Below, one piece after another: positions 54,426-64,000 of a stretch of DNA of 64,000 nt (position 1 is its first letter; every line of letters starts with the position of its first letter). The notes below the pieces were generated by a model that was not told the origin of the DNA, did not search any database, and worked only from the letters and a program-made list of their open reading frames with translations. The position numbers and the translations under genes are program-made. Location of the stretch: NCBI GenBank assembly GCA_039881145.1, contig JAYKKI010000023.1, positions 2,757,501-2,821,500 on the forward strand, given 5' to 3'. This DNA is from Druceiella hillmani. Taxonomy: Eukaryota > Arthropoda > Insecta > Lepidoptera > Hepialidae.

Positions 54426-54602
54426 ATATTTTGGACTAAGTTTTTTAAATATGAAAAAAAGAACTAAAGAAAGTGTAAATAAAGATATTGTATTTTTAAG
54501 TGCGGTATGATTTGAAAGGACACGTTATGTGGAATAGAAATTGTTATTCACAATTAAATAAAACTACGTGATATAGTGTTGTTTCTATTTTCTTTAAGTT
54601 CA

Positions 54603-54758
54603 TTTTCCACTGCTTATGTTAGTGAGTTTATAGTGGGAGAGCGGTGTAGTTTTTATTATACTTTATGTTATACTCTTTCACTATTATAAAATTATGTATG
54701 AAAGTAGAAACTACACCGCTCTGTTACAATTAACTCACTAACGTAAGCAGTAGGAAAA
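54603..54758. mobile_element. 156-bp inverted-repeat element nested in copy G
   Basis: Ends TTTTCCACTGCTTATGTTAG + TGAGTT (54603-54628) and its mirror (54732-54758) match with one gap and one mismatch. A second inner pair GCGGTGTAGTTT / AAACTACACCGC (about 54641-54652 and 54708-54719) extends the fold. No target duplication found. Confidence 0.85.
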
Positions 54759-54848
54759 CCCGCACAAACCCGGCTTCCGCTATTGTATTTTGTAATATAT
54801 ACTCGTAAATACTGTTGGATGTTCCTAAGAGTTAATCTTTGCTAATAG

Positions 54849-54891
54849 CCCACCTGAACATGTTGTAATACAACGAAACCTAGGTCGTGGT
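54849..54891 (+). ncRNA. Hammerhead ribozyme motif, core-mutated
   Basis: Right arm of copy G. Stems I, II and III, GAAA and GUC (54884-54886) are perfect, but the core reads CUGAACA (G8 changed to C), predicted to abolish cleavage. Confidence 0.65.
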
Positions 54892-55162
54892 AAAGAAATT
54901 AAAGAAAGTAGAAATAATATTCCATCACGTAGTTTCATTTAATTGTGAATAATGAATTTCCATAAAATGAACGCCAAATATATTCAATAGTCAAGGAATT
55001 ATTATTCTAAATTTCATGCTTTGAAAACAATTTAAAAAATAGGGATTCCCCACATCTCACTTCCGAAACTACAAAGCCAACAATTATGTAAAAGCAGGGT
55101 TGATAAAATCTTGCTAGAAAATTACGGGAAAACTATAGCGATTATCCTAGATTTTATAACTT

Positions 55163-55350
55163 TTTGAGATATGCACTATGTTTTTACACCTGCGAAATAT
55201 ATAGTAGGCAATATATAGCGTTGTGAAAAAATAGTATATTTAAGTAGTTTAATAGAAATTAAATAATATAAATTAAATATTTATAGGTGCCTAAAAGTGT
55301 TTGGAACCCTTTTAGTATTGTTCTATTCGTACTTGACAAATGTTTAGATA
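55163..55350 (+). repeat. Dispersed family F1 copy
   Basis: GATATGCACTATGTTTTTAC, CACCTGCGAAATATATAGTA, GGCAATATATAGCG, AGTTTAATAGAAATTA, AAATATTTATAGGTGCCTAA, then CTATTCGTACTTGACAAAT. Continuous version without an array. Confidence 0.7.
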
Positions 55351-56040
55351 AAAACTGGCCACCCCGATTTCATACGGCTACAATACATTTATTTAATTAA
55401 AGTTTTTTGTTATGAATTTTTCATCTCATTAATATGAGTTGCTTCGATATATTGCGCCTTTCAATGTATCAAGAAAGGAACATCGATATATCTGATACAT
55501 ATACCGATATATCCTATCGTATTTGCGTTTCAAATAACTTTAAATTATTTTCTTGATAAGTTGAAATTAATTTAATAATATCTACGTTTCGCTTTATTTT
55601 TTCTTATATTTTATTACAGTTTATTTTTAGTTCAAAACTTGATTTATTTTGATAATCGATGTTCACATAAAATGTGTTTATTATTTTAAATCGAACTTAG
55701 AAACATCGATATTCATGACGAATATATTGATAATTAGATACATATTTTGAAAAAATATAACAATATAATTCTGACAATAAAATAATAACATAACCTACAA
55801 GAAAGCAGAATATTTATATATTCTGACCGACCGTCTTTGTGTTCAAAGTGGTCACATAAAAGCTCAGAAGATACTCGACGAGTAGCCCTGAGATATTTGA
55901 AGGGCGCTCTCATCTAATTTTTAAGAGCTTTCGGAACAATAAGGTCACTTACTTGATTTTTATTTCCGCCTTCTTCTTCTTTATATCAATCAACATCGTA
56001 ATATAATTACTTTTATCTAAAATATATTTTAAAATATATC
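55351..56040. other. No recognisable feature
   Basis: Contains repeated ATCGATAT-like words around 55440-55740 (short, dispersed). No gene signal. Confidence 0.45.
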
Positions 56041-56046
56041 TGTATT

Positions 56047-56485
56047 TAATACGAGCTGTGCCGAAGCAACTTCGTTCACTTGGAATTCGGTATTAGAAAA
56101 GTTATTAAGATTTTTTCTCCCAGAACTCTATGAGTATAAAGTTCACTAAAAACTATAATAGATGGCGTCAGTACAATATCGTAATATATCCATGAGCATA
56201 AAGTTTACTGGAATCGCTAATAGATGGTGTTGGCAGTACTAATATCGTAATATTCACGAAATAAAAAGTGCTTTATATGTTGCTGAAAGGTATAAACTAT
56301 AAAGATATCAGGTTTCATCAAAATCCGTACAGTAGATTTTACGTGATTTAAGAACAAATTAACAGACACACTGATAATTTCAGAAACAATTTTCTTGGCT
56401 TCTGCTAACATTCAATATGTTAAATCAATTACTCTTTTACAAATATTTTCTGTATACAGAATTCACTCTGTTACAATTTTACAAA
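56047..56485 (+). repeat. Dispersed family F3, near-complete copy
   Basis: Head ACGAGCTGTGCCGAAGCAAC + TTCGTTCACTTGGAA; two internal units beginning ATGAGTATAAAGTTCACT and ATGAGCATAAAGTTTACT, each with AATAGATGG; then ATCAAAATCCGTACAGTAGA, ACAAATTAACAGACACA and the terminus CAGAATTCACTCTGTTACAA. The internal pair is the precursor of the 162-bp array at 46.9 kb. Confidence 0.78.
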
Positions 56486-56489
56486 TTTG

Positions 56490-57400
56490 TCTTTACTATA
56501 ACGTCATATTTCATTTCAAAAAATAAATTTTAATTCCATTCATTTTTGTTATAATTTCTTTATACACCACCTTGTATGATGTCAATGTGGAATCTTTTAC
56601 ATTTGCTCTGCTGATCCATCTTAATTAGTTTCCAACTTATCACAACCACAAATTAGTTTAAACGCTTTTCTTGTCACAACTATCATTAAACGGGGATGTC
56701 ATTTGTTTAATTAAACATTAAAGATTAAGTGATGTAACTATCTAATATTTATTGATCCCAGATAAATTGTTACTTCTCAGCGTTATAATAACAGCATTAC
56801 ATATAAAAATATAATGTATTTCTAAATGATTTTTTTTTAAAGATTATTTCTTGTCCAGCCAGAAAATTTTATAAATCTAAAGATAAATCTGTTTCGATGC
56901 TAACGCTACGAAATTATTCTTTTTTGTTCATAACAAATTATTTGTTCAAAAAAAGTGGTAAAAACTGCACGACTTTAAACTAGGGATAGCCTGATCTGCA
57001 ATGGCGAATTAAATAAATAAAAAAAGTTTAAAATAAATGAGAGGATATGAAACATGTCCATTCAACTTATAATACTTTCATTTTGCTGACTTGTAGGTTT
57101 TGTTGTTATCATAAAGATCTCTTGTTATGTGAGACCAACTTATGCTTAATTGCACTTTTTTCAAACGTTTACTTCTTCGAAAATTTAGAAATATAATGAT
57201 CGTAATAAAAAACGGCTTTAAACTAAAATAAACTTCACTTTTATCCAGGTGCCACTTTCAATATCATAAGTACATTCTTTTAATAAGACATTTCCATTTC
57301 GATATTAAAAGCGGTGGAGTTTTACGGACAAAATATTAACAAACATCGATCACGGTAGTGATAAAATAATCAGCAAAAAGTTCACTGTGATTTATCACCT
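56490..57400. other. No recognisable feature
   Basis: A+T-rich, no frame or repeat of note. Confidence 0.45.
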
Positions 57401-57435
57401 GTATGCAAACAGGAAGCTGTTTCGAAGTTGCTGCG

Positions 57436-57639
57436 TTAAAAGCTTTTGCAATCACATCCTGAGAGAGATGAGCGCATTTGATCTCCAAGATTGTTTGATT
57501 CAAGGAAGATTGAAAACCATACTTCTTCTTTAATCGATACCTCCACGCTATTTCCCATTACACCAGAAGAAGTGATGATGATGGAATACAGTACTCCACG
57601 AAGAAAACGATAAGACCTTCCATCATCTAGCGGAAACAT
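57436..57639 (-). CDS. Hypothetical 67-codon frame (uncertain)
   Basis: Open from ATG 57639 to TAA near 57436, with mixed composition (RFLRGVLYSIIITSSGVMG, VEVSIKEEVWFSIFLESN, GDQMRSSLSGCDCKSF) and no low-complexity runs. I do not recognise it. A GT-containing donor-like ACAGGTGATA lies about 38 bp downstream on the minus strand in another frame. May be an exon, a decayed gene piece or chance. Confidence 0.22.
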   Translation of the reverse strand: MFPLDDGRSYRFLRGVLYSIIITSSGVMGNSVEVSIKEEVWFSIFLESNNLGDQMRSSLSGCDCKSF

Positions 57640-57779
57640 CAGTCATGTTACTTGCTTAGTTGGTGCTGTAACGCTTATGTTGAAACTAGTCGATACTGGC
57701 GGCTTCGCTAATTGTTGGGTTTATAATTAGGATAATTGCTTCTGGGAACAATTTGGAAATATTGGACCAAATAATTACA

Positions 57780-58181
57780 TTATATTGTCTCTTGGGCACA
57801 TCCATTCGTCGCGCCGCTGGCGTGCCTCTCCATGGCAACTCGACTGGCAAATGAGACTAAATTAAATTGATACCTCTTCATATTTTCATATTTTGATGAG
57901 CTGTCAAATATTTGTGAAAATAAATTATTTTCATTTTCTCGATTATCTGAAGTGAATGAAATATGTTTATAAAAGCATATTCCATTCCGTTCAAGTACAT
58001 TCCATTTACATTTCCAGTAACTACTCACTTTCGTTTGCTCTTTTATCCAACTGCGCAAAGTGATAATAGGGTAAAGTTTGTCGACGGTATGTATGCATTT
58101 TTGTTCCAAACTGTAGCTTAAAAGGAACCGCAATATGTCGTTGTATAGCAAATATGTTTGTAAAAGCATATTCCATTCCAT
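57780..58181 (-). other. 133-codon open frame of doubtful coding value
   Basis: The longest frame free of simple sequence. It contains a nucleotide duplication: AAGCATATTCCATTCC..TTCAAG.ACATTC occurs at about 57975 and 58163, giving EWNMLLQTYLL and ERNGICFYKHISF in the product. The C-terminal part (SFASRVAMERHASGATNGC) is GC-rich and looks different from the rest. Lacks a recognisable domain. Confidence 0.3.
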
Positions 58182-58199
58182 TCAAGCACATTCTAATTG

Positions 58200-59060
58200 A
58201 TTCAATATTTGGTTTTTTAATTTCTTAAAATATATGTTTTCAGGCTGTTTATTTAATACACAAAAATATATCCATCTCGACTTGAAATTTTGAATTGTCT
58301 CAAATTTTCAACGTGACGTTATATAACTTTGGATACATCTCAATTACATAGATGCGGCAGTCGGTCTATTACGATCGGATAGCCAAAAATATATATACAC
58401 ATACATATATGATACCAAATTCCAAATTTAATAAAAACTTAGATTTGAAGAAAAAACCAAAATTTGGAAAAAAATTTAAACTATTCGATCATGATATTTG
58501 CAAAATTACAAAGATATAAATTACAGTGAAAAAAAAACATGGTGATATATTTAGAGAAAATAACGAATATAATAATTTTAATTCAACGAATATTTTTCTT
58601 GTATTTTCCAGCAAGAACACCCACAATTTCTTTAGTTATTGTTTCTTACTACCCCTTACAATATATATTCTGCAAAAATTGTTCATTACGTAAGTATCGT
58701 AATCAAAAAGTAAAAAATAATAAATTCTGAATGAATTTCTTTCCAAAAAAGGTAATAAAATTTTCTTGTGTTTGTCGTTTGACATTTCAAGGAAAATGCT
58801 ATTATGTATGTGTTTTTATATATTATGGTTAGAAGTAATAATTGCAAATCTCATTTTAAGTAATATTATGGACGAACTACACCCGGAGTCTTAATTTAGA
58901 CCTCGGTTTAGACACACATAGGTGCCAGAATAATGTAAATACCACTAATAATGCCCTAACATGATGCGACATGAGGCGTATGAGGTGAGGCATACAGAAT
59001 CATAGGGATTCTGTCCAGTAGATAAATAAAAATAATTGTTTATACACATCGCATTCGGTT
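58200..59060. other. No recognisable feature
   Basis: A+T-rich; the 63-codon frame 58539-58730 is not convincing. Confidence 0.45.
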
Positions 59061-59089
59061 TATTATATTACAAGATTCTTGCGTTTTTT

Positions 59090-59515
59090 TATTTTTTTTT
59101 CTCCCGAAACTCTTCGTGCGTAAAGTTTACTAAAACACTAACAGATGGCTTTGGCAGTACCATATCATATTATATCTATGAGCATAAAGTTTACTGCAAT
59201 ACTATTAGATCGCACTGGCAATACCAATATTGTAATATTCACCAAGTCAGGTGTTTTTTTTTCTCTGTAATATCCAAAAAAATTACCTTAAATTTTGCTT
59301 GAGAATATAAACTATAAACACACCAAATTTCATTAAAATCCGTCTAGTAGACTTCGCGTGATTGACGAATAAATTAACATACAGACAGGCAGACAACAAT
59401 TCTAAAAACCGTTTTTTTGGTTTCTATTATCATTCTATATGCTAAATCAATCATTCTTTTTAAAACATTTTCCATGTACAGAATTCACTCTGTTACAATT
59501 TTATTATACGTCTAG
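59090..59515 (+). repeat. Dispersed family F3 copy
   Basis: TCGTGCGTAAAGTTTACTAA, ACAGATGGCTTTGGCAGTAC, ATGAGCATAAAGTTTACTGC, CCAAATTTCATTAAAATCCG, TAGTAGACTTCGCGTGATTG, AATTAACATACAGACAGGCA and the terminus CAGAATTCACTCTGTTACAA. The 88-codon frame 59036-59302 lies over it and is a by-product. Confidence 0.78.
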
Positions 59516-59519
59516 CGTT

Positions 59520-60730
59520 ATGGAAATTTCTTTTCAGAATTCCGCAAAAGCTCCGTAAGCTTTAGCAAAGCTTGGCACGCTTTATCACGTAAAAGCTTAG
59601 AATTTGAAAACATTGTCCTACATCAAGATAGTGACAAAAATTAAACCCCGAAGTAACGAAAACAAATATTCAATTTTCAATACTAGTTAATTATTGATAT
59701 TCTTTAATAACTGTGTTTTATCTAATGTCAAGTACATTATTTAAATATTGAATTTAATTTATTTTTGACTATGTTCTACCAGATGAAAATGCTTCGTAAA
59801 AATATATGTTGTAGGGCATAGCAAGCTGCAAGAAATGAAAAGAGAAGTGTGGAAGTCCCTTGTCAGAAAGTGGAAAAATATTTCTTTTAATTAAAATTGT
59901 CGTTTTTATGGTTTTCTCAATATACCACTACAGTTTTTTCCCTAATTTAATTTTATACATTTATATAATTAAAAATACCCACAAGAATCGGTCAAGTCGA
60001 AAGGAAAAATATTTTTTTCCAAATTTTAATTTTCAGGATGTATTCGTTTTTAAAAGTTGAAATTTTACACATTTTTACCGAATTTTATCTTGGTTAACAA
60101 AATAAATGAAACGAGCCATTTCGGTTTAAGCATTAGAAAATAATTTTCACACTTCGATGGCAAAGTGCTTTCAATCCGTTAATTCTGGTCTATTGTATAG
60201 CTTTTTCTGTGTATCAATATCTGAAGGATAAATTATTTTTGCTTTGTCATAATCCTTTATCGTACTTTATCTTATACAGCCTTATCATTAATCTTATTAT
60301 AATGCAATTATTATAAAATTTTATCAGTAAACATATTTAAAGTAAAAATCAAATACGGTTCATACTGGTATCATTATCTTATTAAACAAAGATTTTATAC
60401 GTCTTACTGTAGAACACGGTATTTAATGGTGAAGCAATTAAGGTTAATAAAACAAAATAATCGTACAATTAGTTAAGTAATACTTACGGTAAAATGATGC
60501 CAAAGGTTTGTTATATTATATTACGTAATTAAACATGAAATAAATAACAGTAACTTTGAAATAAGACAATTCATTTGTGATGCTATATCTTTTGTAATAT
60601 CGAAATTAATATCTTCAGTAATATATGTGAGTAGAAATGTTGTTTCTTTATTTGTTTGTTTAAGCTAATCTCTGGAACATGTTCTTAGAGAGCTCATTCT
60701 TTAAGGAAAGCTATATATGAACACACTATG
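59520..60730. other. No recognisable feature
   Basis: A+T-rich; one 66-codon Phe/Ile/Lys-rich frame (59860-60060) of no recognisable content. Confidence 0.45.
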
Positions 60731-60731
60731 A

Positions 60732-60965
60732 TCATATGAACAGTGTAGTGATAAAATGTAACAGAAATCGGGAAAAATTTCTTAAATAATTGAAAGTAGA
60801 GAGAGACCCATTTTTTATTGATTGACCATCCCGATTATTCGCCGCGACGCTAAGATATGCCCCGACCCCGACGAATGATGTCCCTTGATGAACGGCGTAG
60901 AGGAGTTTTAATGATGACCGCGAAGGGAGATGAGGGAGCATTAAGATAATTTTACGCGGTAACAC
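60732..60965 (-). CDS. Hypothetical 77-codon frame over a CpG-rich patch (uncertain)
   Basis: Runs from ATG 60965 to a stop at about 60732. The middle (LPSRSSLKLLYAVHQGTSF, VGVGAYLSVAANNRDGQS) is encoded by a conspicuously GC- and CpG-rich patch (60820-60935), while the C-terminus is A/T-rich and hydrophobic. No domain recognised. Could be an exon fragment, a short GC-rich repeat or chance. Confidence 0.22.
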   Translation of the reverse strand: MLPRKIILMLPHLPSRSSLKLLYAVHQGTSFVGVGAYLSVAANNRDGQSIKNGSLSTFNYLRNFSRFLLHFITTLFI

Positions 60966-60969
60966 ACAA

Positions 60970-62425
60970 CTAATCCATAAATATAAGGAAGAAGTTATGC
61001 ATTTTTAAAAATTGTTATATATGCGGAAAGGCAAAATATTTTTGGAACAAAATAATTCAGGAGAAAATAAACGAGGTAGTGAATAATGATTTTAGAAATG
61101 TTTGTTTTTATGGTTGACCGCACATGACGTTAGAACTTCTGGATAAGTTTATTATTAAGGATTTTAATGTTACACTCATTAAATGTACGCCTTATTTTAC
61201 ATTCATTAAATGTACGCCTTATTTCTATTAACTCTGTTTGTTTCTTTTTGATAAAATGTGATGACAGTAGAATAATAACAAAAAAAATTTATCTAATAAT
61301 GATCAAGGAATTATTACATCATTGACAACAATCTTAAGGTTATTAACAACTCGTTAATCTAAATAGTCCGTGATACTGAAGTCACTGTTAAAAAACTTGC
61401 TTTTAATTATTCGAAACAATGATAAAAATATCAACTTAGTAGTTTAACAGCATCAATAAAGGCCACGTACATAAAAAAATAATTGATACAGTACTTTCAG
61501 TTCAGTTATTTCATTATTAGCAAAAATCGTGATACCTATCCCTTTCAAAGACTGCGTAGATCCAGGTCCTTGTTGATTGGATGTGACTTGTTTGTTAGAC
61601 GGTAGAGTTTATTTTCCTGATATATTTTACGTAACTTTATTGATTCGCTCTCCATCTCGAACTCATTGTGAGTCACAAGTTTTAACACAAGCGATCTTAT
61701 TCTTTGAGATAGGGGCTGCGTAATTTGATTGTGTATCTTACCTTGGCCATGTAGGTAGTTTCGTTGCTATGAGACATAAATTAGTGTTGATAGTTTTATT
61801 TATATGATCTAAAAATCATATGTGTATATATATATATAGATCACGTTAAGGACACTTTTGAAGAGATCGAAATAAGAAGATATAAAAAAGCAGTTAATCT
61901 GTGAAATAAGTATACACGAAAAAGATAAATGTCCGAAAAATAATGTATTATATTCAGATGTCAGGAACTTGGAATTGGAGAAAGTCTAGGAGTAGTGACT
62001 GTATAAAGCCATCTTATTTAAAAGATGTTAGGAACAAAGGAATATAAAGGAATACATTAATACTAATTCAGGCTGTTACCATCGAGCAGAAAAGTTTTAA
62101 GAGTTTTTATTAAAATTTACAATATTTGAGAGTTTCTATTAAAATAATAAAAAAAAATAATTCGTTAATTTATCATCATTTTAAATATTTTAATATTTTT
62201 ATATTTCTATATATATTATAATTACATAATTTTTCTGATTTAAGATGTTATCGTTGAGCAAATGGAATAAAAAAAGTGAATTGATTTTTATCTATTTTAC
62301 AACACTGCATATGTTTTCATATAAAACTATTTCTTATTGTGGAGTTATTAAAATGTTTATGTTTAAATGTTTTACTCTACGTTTCAAACAACACAGTGGA
62401 TCTAACAAAATTGCGTTATATATCG
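60970..62425. other. Mostly featureless
   Basis: ATTCATTAAATGTACGCCTT is duplicated at 61177-61222 (about 25-bp period). A 79-codon frame (62245-62484) reads into the 64-bp array. Nothing else seen. Confidence 0.5.
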
Positions 62426-62430
62426 GTATA

Positions 62431-62790
62431 TTCAATAATATGAATGAATTAACGAAGTGGCGAGGTAGGAGCGACGTCTACTAAAAATGGTCTATTCAAT
62501 AATATGAATGAACTAACGAAGTGGAGAGATAGGAGAGATGTCTATTAAAGATTGTCTATTCAATAATATGAATGGACTAATGAAGTGGAGAAATAAGAAA
62601 GATGTCTAGTAAAGATGGTCTATTCAATAATATGAATGAACTAACGAAGTGGAGAGATAGGAGAGATGTCTATTAAAGATTGTCTATTCAATAATATGAA
62701 TGGACTAATGAAGTGGAGAAATAAGAAAGATGTCTAGTAAAGATGGTCTATTCAATAATATGAATGAAGTAACGAAGTGGAGAATCTCTA
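62431..62790. repeat. 64-bp tandem array with a 128-bp dimeric higher-order repeat
   Basis: TTCAATAATATGAATG starts at 62431, 62495, 62559, 62623, 62687 and 62751, exactly 64 bp apart. Units with GAACTAACGAAGTGGAGAG alternate with units with GGACTAATGAAGTGGAGAA, so the true period of the recent amplification is 128 bp. The last unit breaks off at GTGGAGAATCTC. Confidence 0.95.
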
Positions 62791-62794
62791 ATAA

Positions 62795-64000
62795 AAAGTT
62801 TCCACAGTTAAGATTCTCTGCAACTGGATTTGCTTAACCAAACTTTATAGAAAGTTTGGTTGCTTTACTTGCAAATTGTTTGTTTGTTAATGTTTATATA
62901 TTGTTCAGGAATCAGAGAACAAAGATATCAGCTTATCACGAATTTACCAATAACAAAATGATAGCTTCTAGCAAAGTTGTTTTACGGAGTTTGCCATCAA
63001 CAAAGCAATTACTTTATTAAAAAGTCTTTAAGTGGCTATGATTAAATATGACGCCAGTAAAACTTAAGTTTTAATTAAAATTTTTGTTTTTCTTTAACCG
63101 TTTTCATTGTCTTTAGCGGTTGTTTTCAGTTTGAAGTTATCATCATAGGACCATTGTTGTTTATTAATGTGTTTACTATAGTATGTTAAGTAAGCTTGAA
63201 GGTGAATTATTAATTAGGTATGTAATATCGAAAATTAATTAAGTTTCTATGATTTATGCGGAGTAAAATTATGTTATTAAACAATTTTGTTTTAAAAGCT
63301 TTTTCCGTCTTCATGTCTCTAAATGCACTGGTTCGAAAAAACTTAATAGTAGAAGGAGTTAATGAATAGTACAAAATGTTATAATTAAATATACCTGTCA
63401 ACTCTTGGCAATTTTTTTTAGAGTTCTGTTAAGAGTGGCAGTAAAGCAGCTGTTTTGAATTACAAAAAAGTTCTCAAAGTATTTTGAAAAATTTTGCCAG
63501 TCAGAAAATTAATTTTCTTTATTACTTAATATAATTCAAACTTCTACGAATACTTTTTTTACTGTGGCTGCCTTAATTGTGATGTTCAACACACATAGCC
63601 AATTTACATTTTCCTCCCTTTGCTATCTGCTTCATTCTCTTCATCTTCCTTATCCATTTTAATATTTAAATTATTTCTTAATTTTATTAATATATTGTAA
63701 GAGTTTTTCAGAAATATTTCCTGGTTGAGAAATAGTATTTTCTTAATAAAAACCAATTACAAGAAAAATATTGAAAATCTGAAATTTAAAAAAAAAAATA
63801 ATAAAAAAATCCTTTTCCCTTTGAAGTTCTGATATAATTGATCAAAATATCTTGATACAAAAAGTAATATGATCAAATATTCGCGACCTTAAGATGAAAT
63901 TTTGATCTTTCCATAATCTTTTTCATGATGTCTCGTATTTTTCAGAAGACAATTATTTAATTTATGTATGATTTATTTATTTCATGCAATGAGCTCATAT
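62795..64000. other. No recognisable feature
   Basis: A+T-rich to the window end; a 63-codon minus frame (63210-63401) has no known domain. Confidence 0.45.

Larger units (their letters stand above)
54531..54992. mobile_element. Hammerhead-bearing palindromic retroposon, copy G, interrupted by another element
   Basis: The left arm starts near TAGAAATTGTTATTCACAAT and stops after CTTTAAGTTCA (54602). The right arm resumes at about 54835 (TAATCTTTGCTAATAGCCCA) and ends GCCAAATATATTCAATA at about 54990. Between them lies an unrelated 156-bp inverted-repeat element plus about 75 bp. The left ribozyme is lost. Confidence 0.8.

Noticed and set aside
57780..58181. 133-codon minus-strand frame as a real gene
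   Set aside because: It contains a nucleotide-level duplication and a composition shift in its last third; no domain, so listed only as doubtful.

Overview
The window looks like non-genic nuclear DNA from an insect, most likely a lepidopteran or close relative. The base composition is strongly A+T-rich. No reading frame exceeds 148 codons, and the longest ones lie in repeats. Several dispersed repeats carry word-strings familiar from moth and butterfly genomes: a 'TTCCGTATCTCAAAACG ... CCCTTATATGAT ... GTCTGTC' family, an 'AGCTGTGGCCGCGACTTCG' head, and an 'AAATCCGTTCAGTAGATTTCGCGT' body. Two decayed mariner transposons and three tRNA-headed SINE copies fit the same picture. I recognise no intact host gene; whether the stretch is intergenic or a giant intron cannot be told from the sequence.

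The most notable content is a family of seven related elements at about 4.3, 7.4, 12.2, 24.8, 28.6, 48.7 and 54.5 kb. Most are asymmetric palindromes of about 250-320 bp. One, at 48.7 kb, is a single arm of about 157 bp. Each arm carries a sequence that folds as a minimal type I hammerhead ribozyme: a CUGAAGA core, a GUUGU-AAU-ACAAC stem II, GAAA, a very short ACC-UA-GGU stem III, GUC at the cleavage site, and a CCAC/GUGG stem I. Short-stem-III hammerheads are known from Penelope-like retroelements and metazoan retrozymes. Three copies are flanked by direct repeats of different lengths (12, 14 and 7 bp), which suggests retroposition rather than cut-and-paste transposition. One copy (28786-28828) matches the whole predicted ribozyme; the others carry identifiable lesions.

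The second theme is young tandem arrays, several with a fixed period and two or three with higher-order structure: 40 bp (2.2 kb), 56 bp x 12 (10.4 kb, born inside a dispersed element), 47 bp made of 20+27 (11.4 kb), 444 bp made of 256+188 (35.1 kb), 38 bp x 13 (40.1 kb), 162 bp x 7 (46.9 kb, amplified from a dispersed element), 52/53 bp with a 158-bp trimer (48.9 kb) and 64 bp with a 128-bp dimer (62.4 kb).

Layout: 0-4.2 kb tandem and duplicated repeats; 4.3-13.8 kb hammerhead elements and dispersed-family copies; 14.5-15.7 kb dead mariner; 16.6-18 kb tandem duplication, a GC-rich palindrome and a small GC-rich island with a promoter-like motif; 19.8-22.3 kb duplicated block; 24.8-31.6 kb hammerhead copies, a SINE, a GC-richer coding-like patch and an inverted-repeat element; 32.7-36.1 kb repeat copies and arrays; 38.5-49.3 kb arrays, a G-tract, a MITE and the solo hammerhead unit; 50-52.4 kb a SINE and the second mariner, bounded by TA; 52.6-64 kb dispersed repeats, a nested element, small coding-like patches and the 64-bp array. 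All remaining sequence is A+T-rich with nothing I can name.
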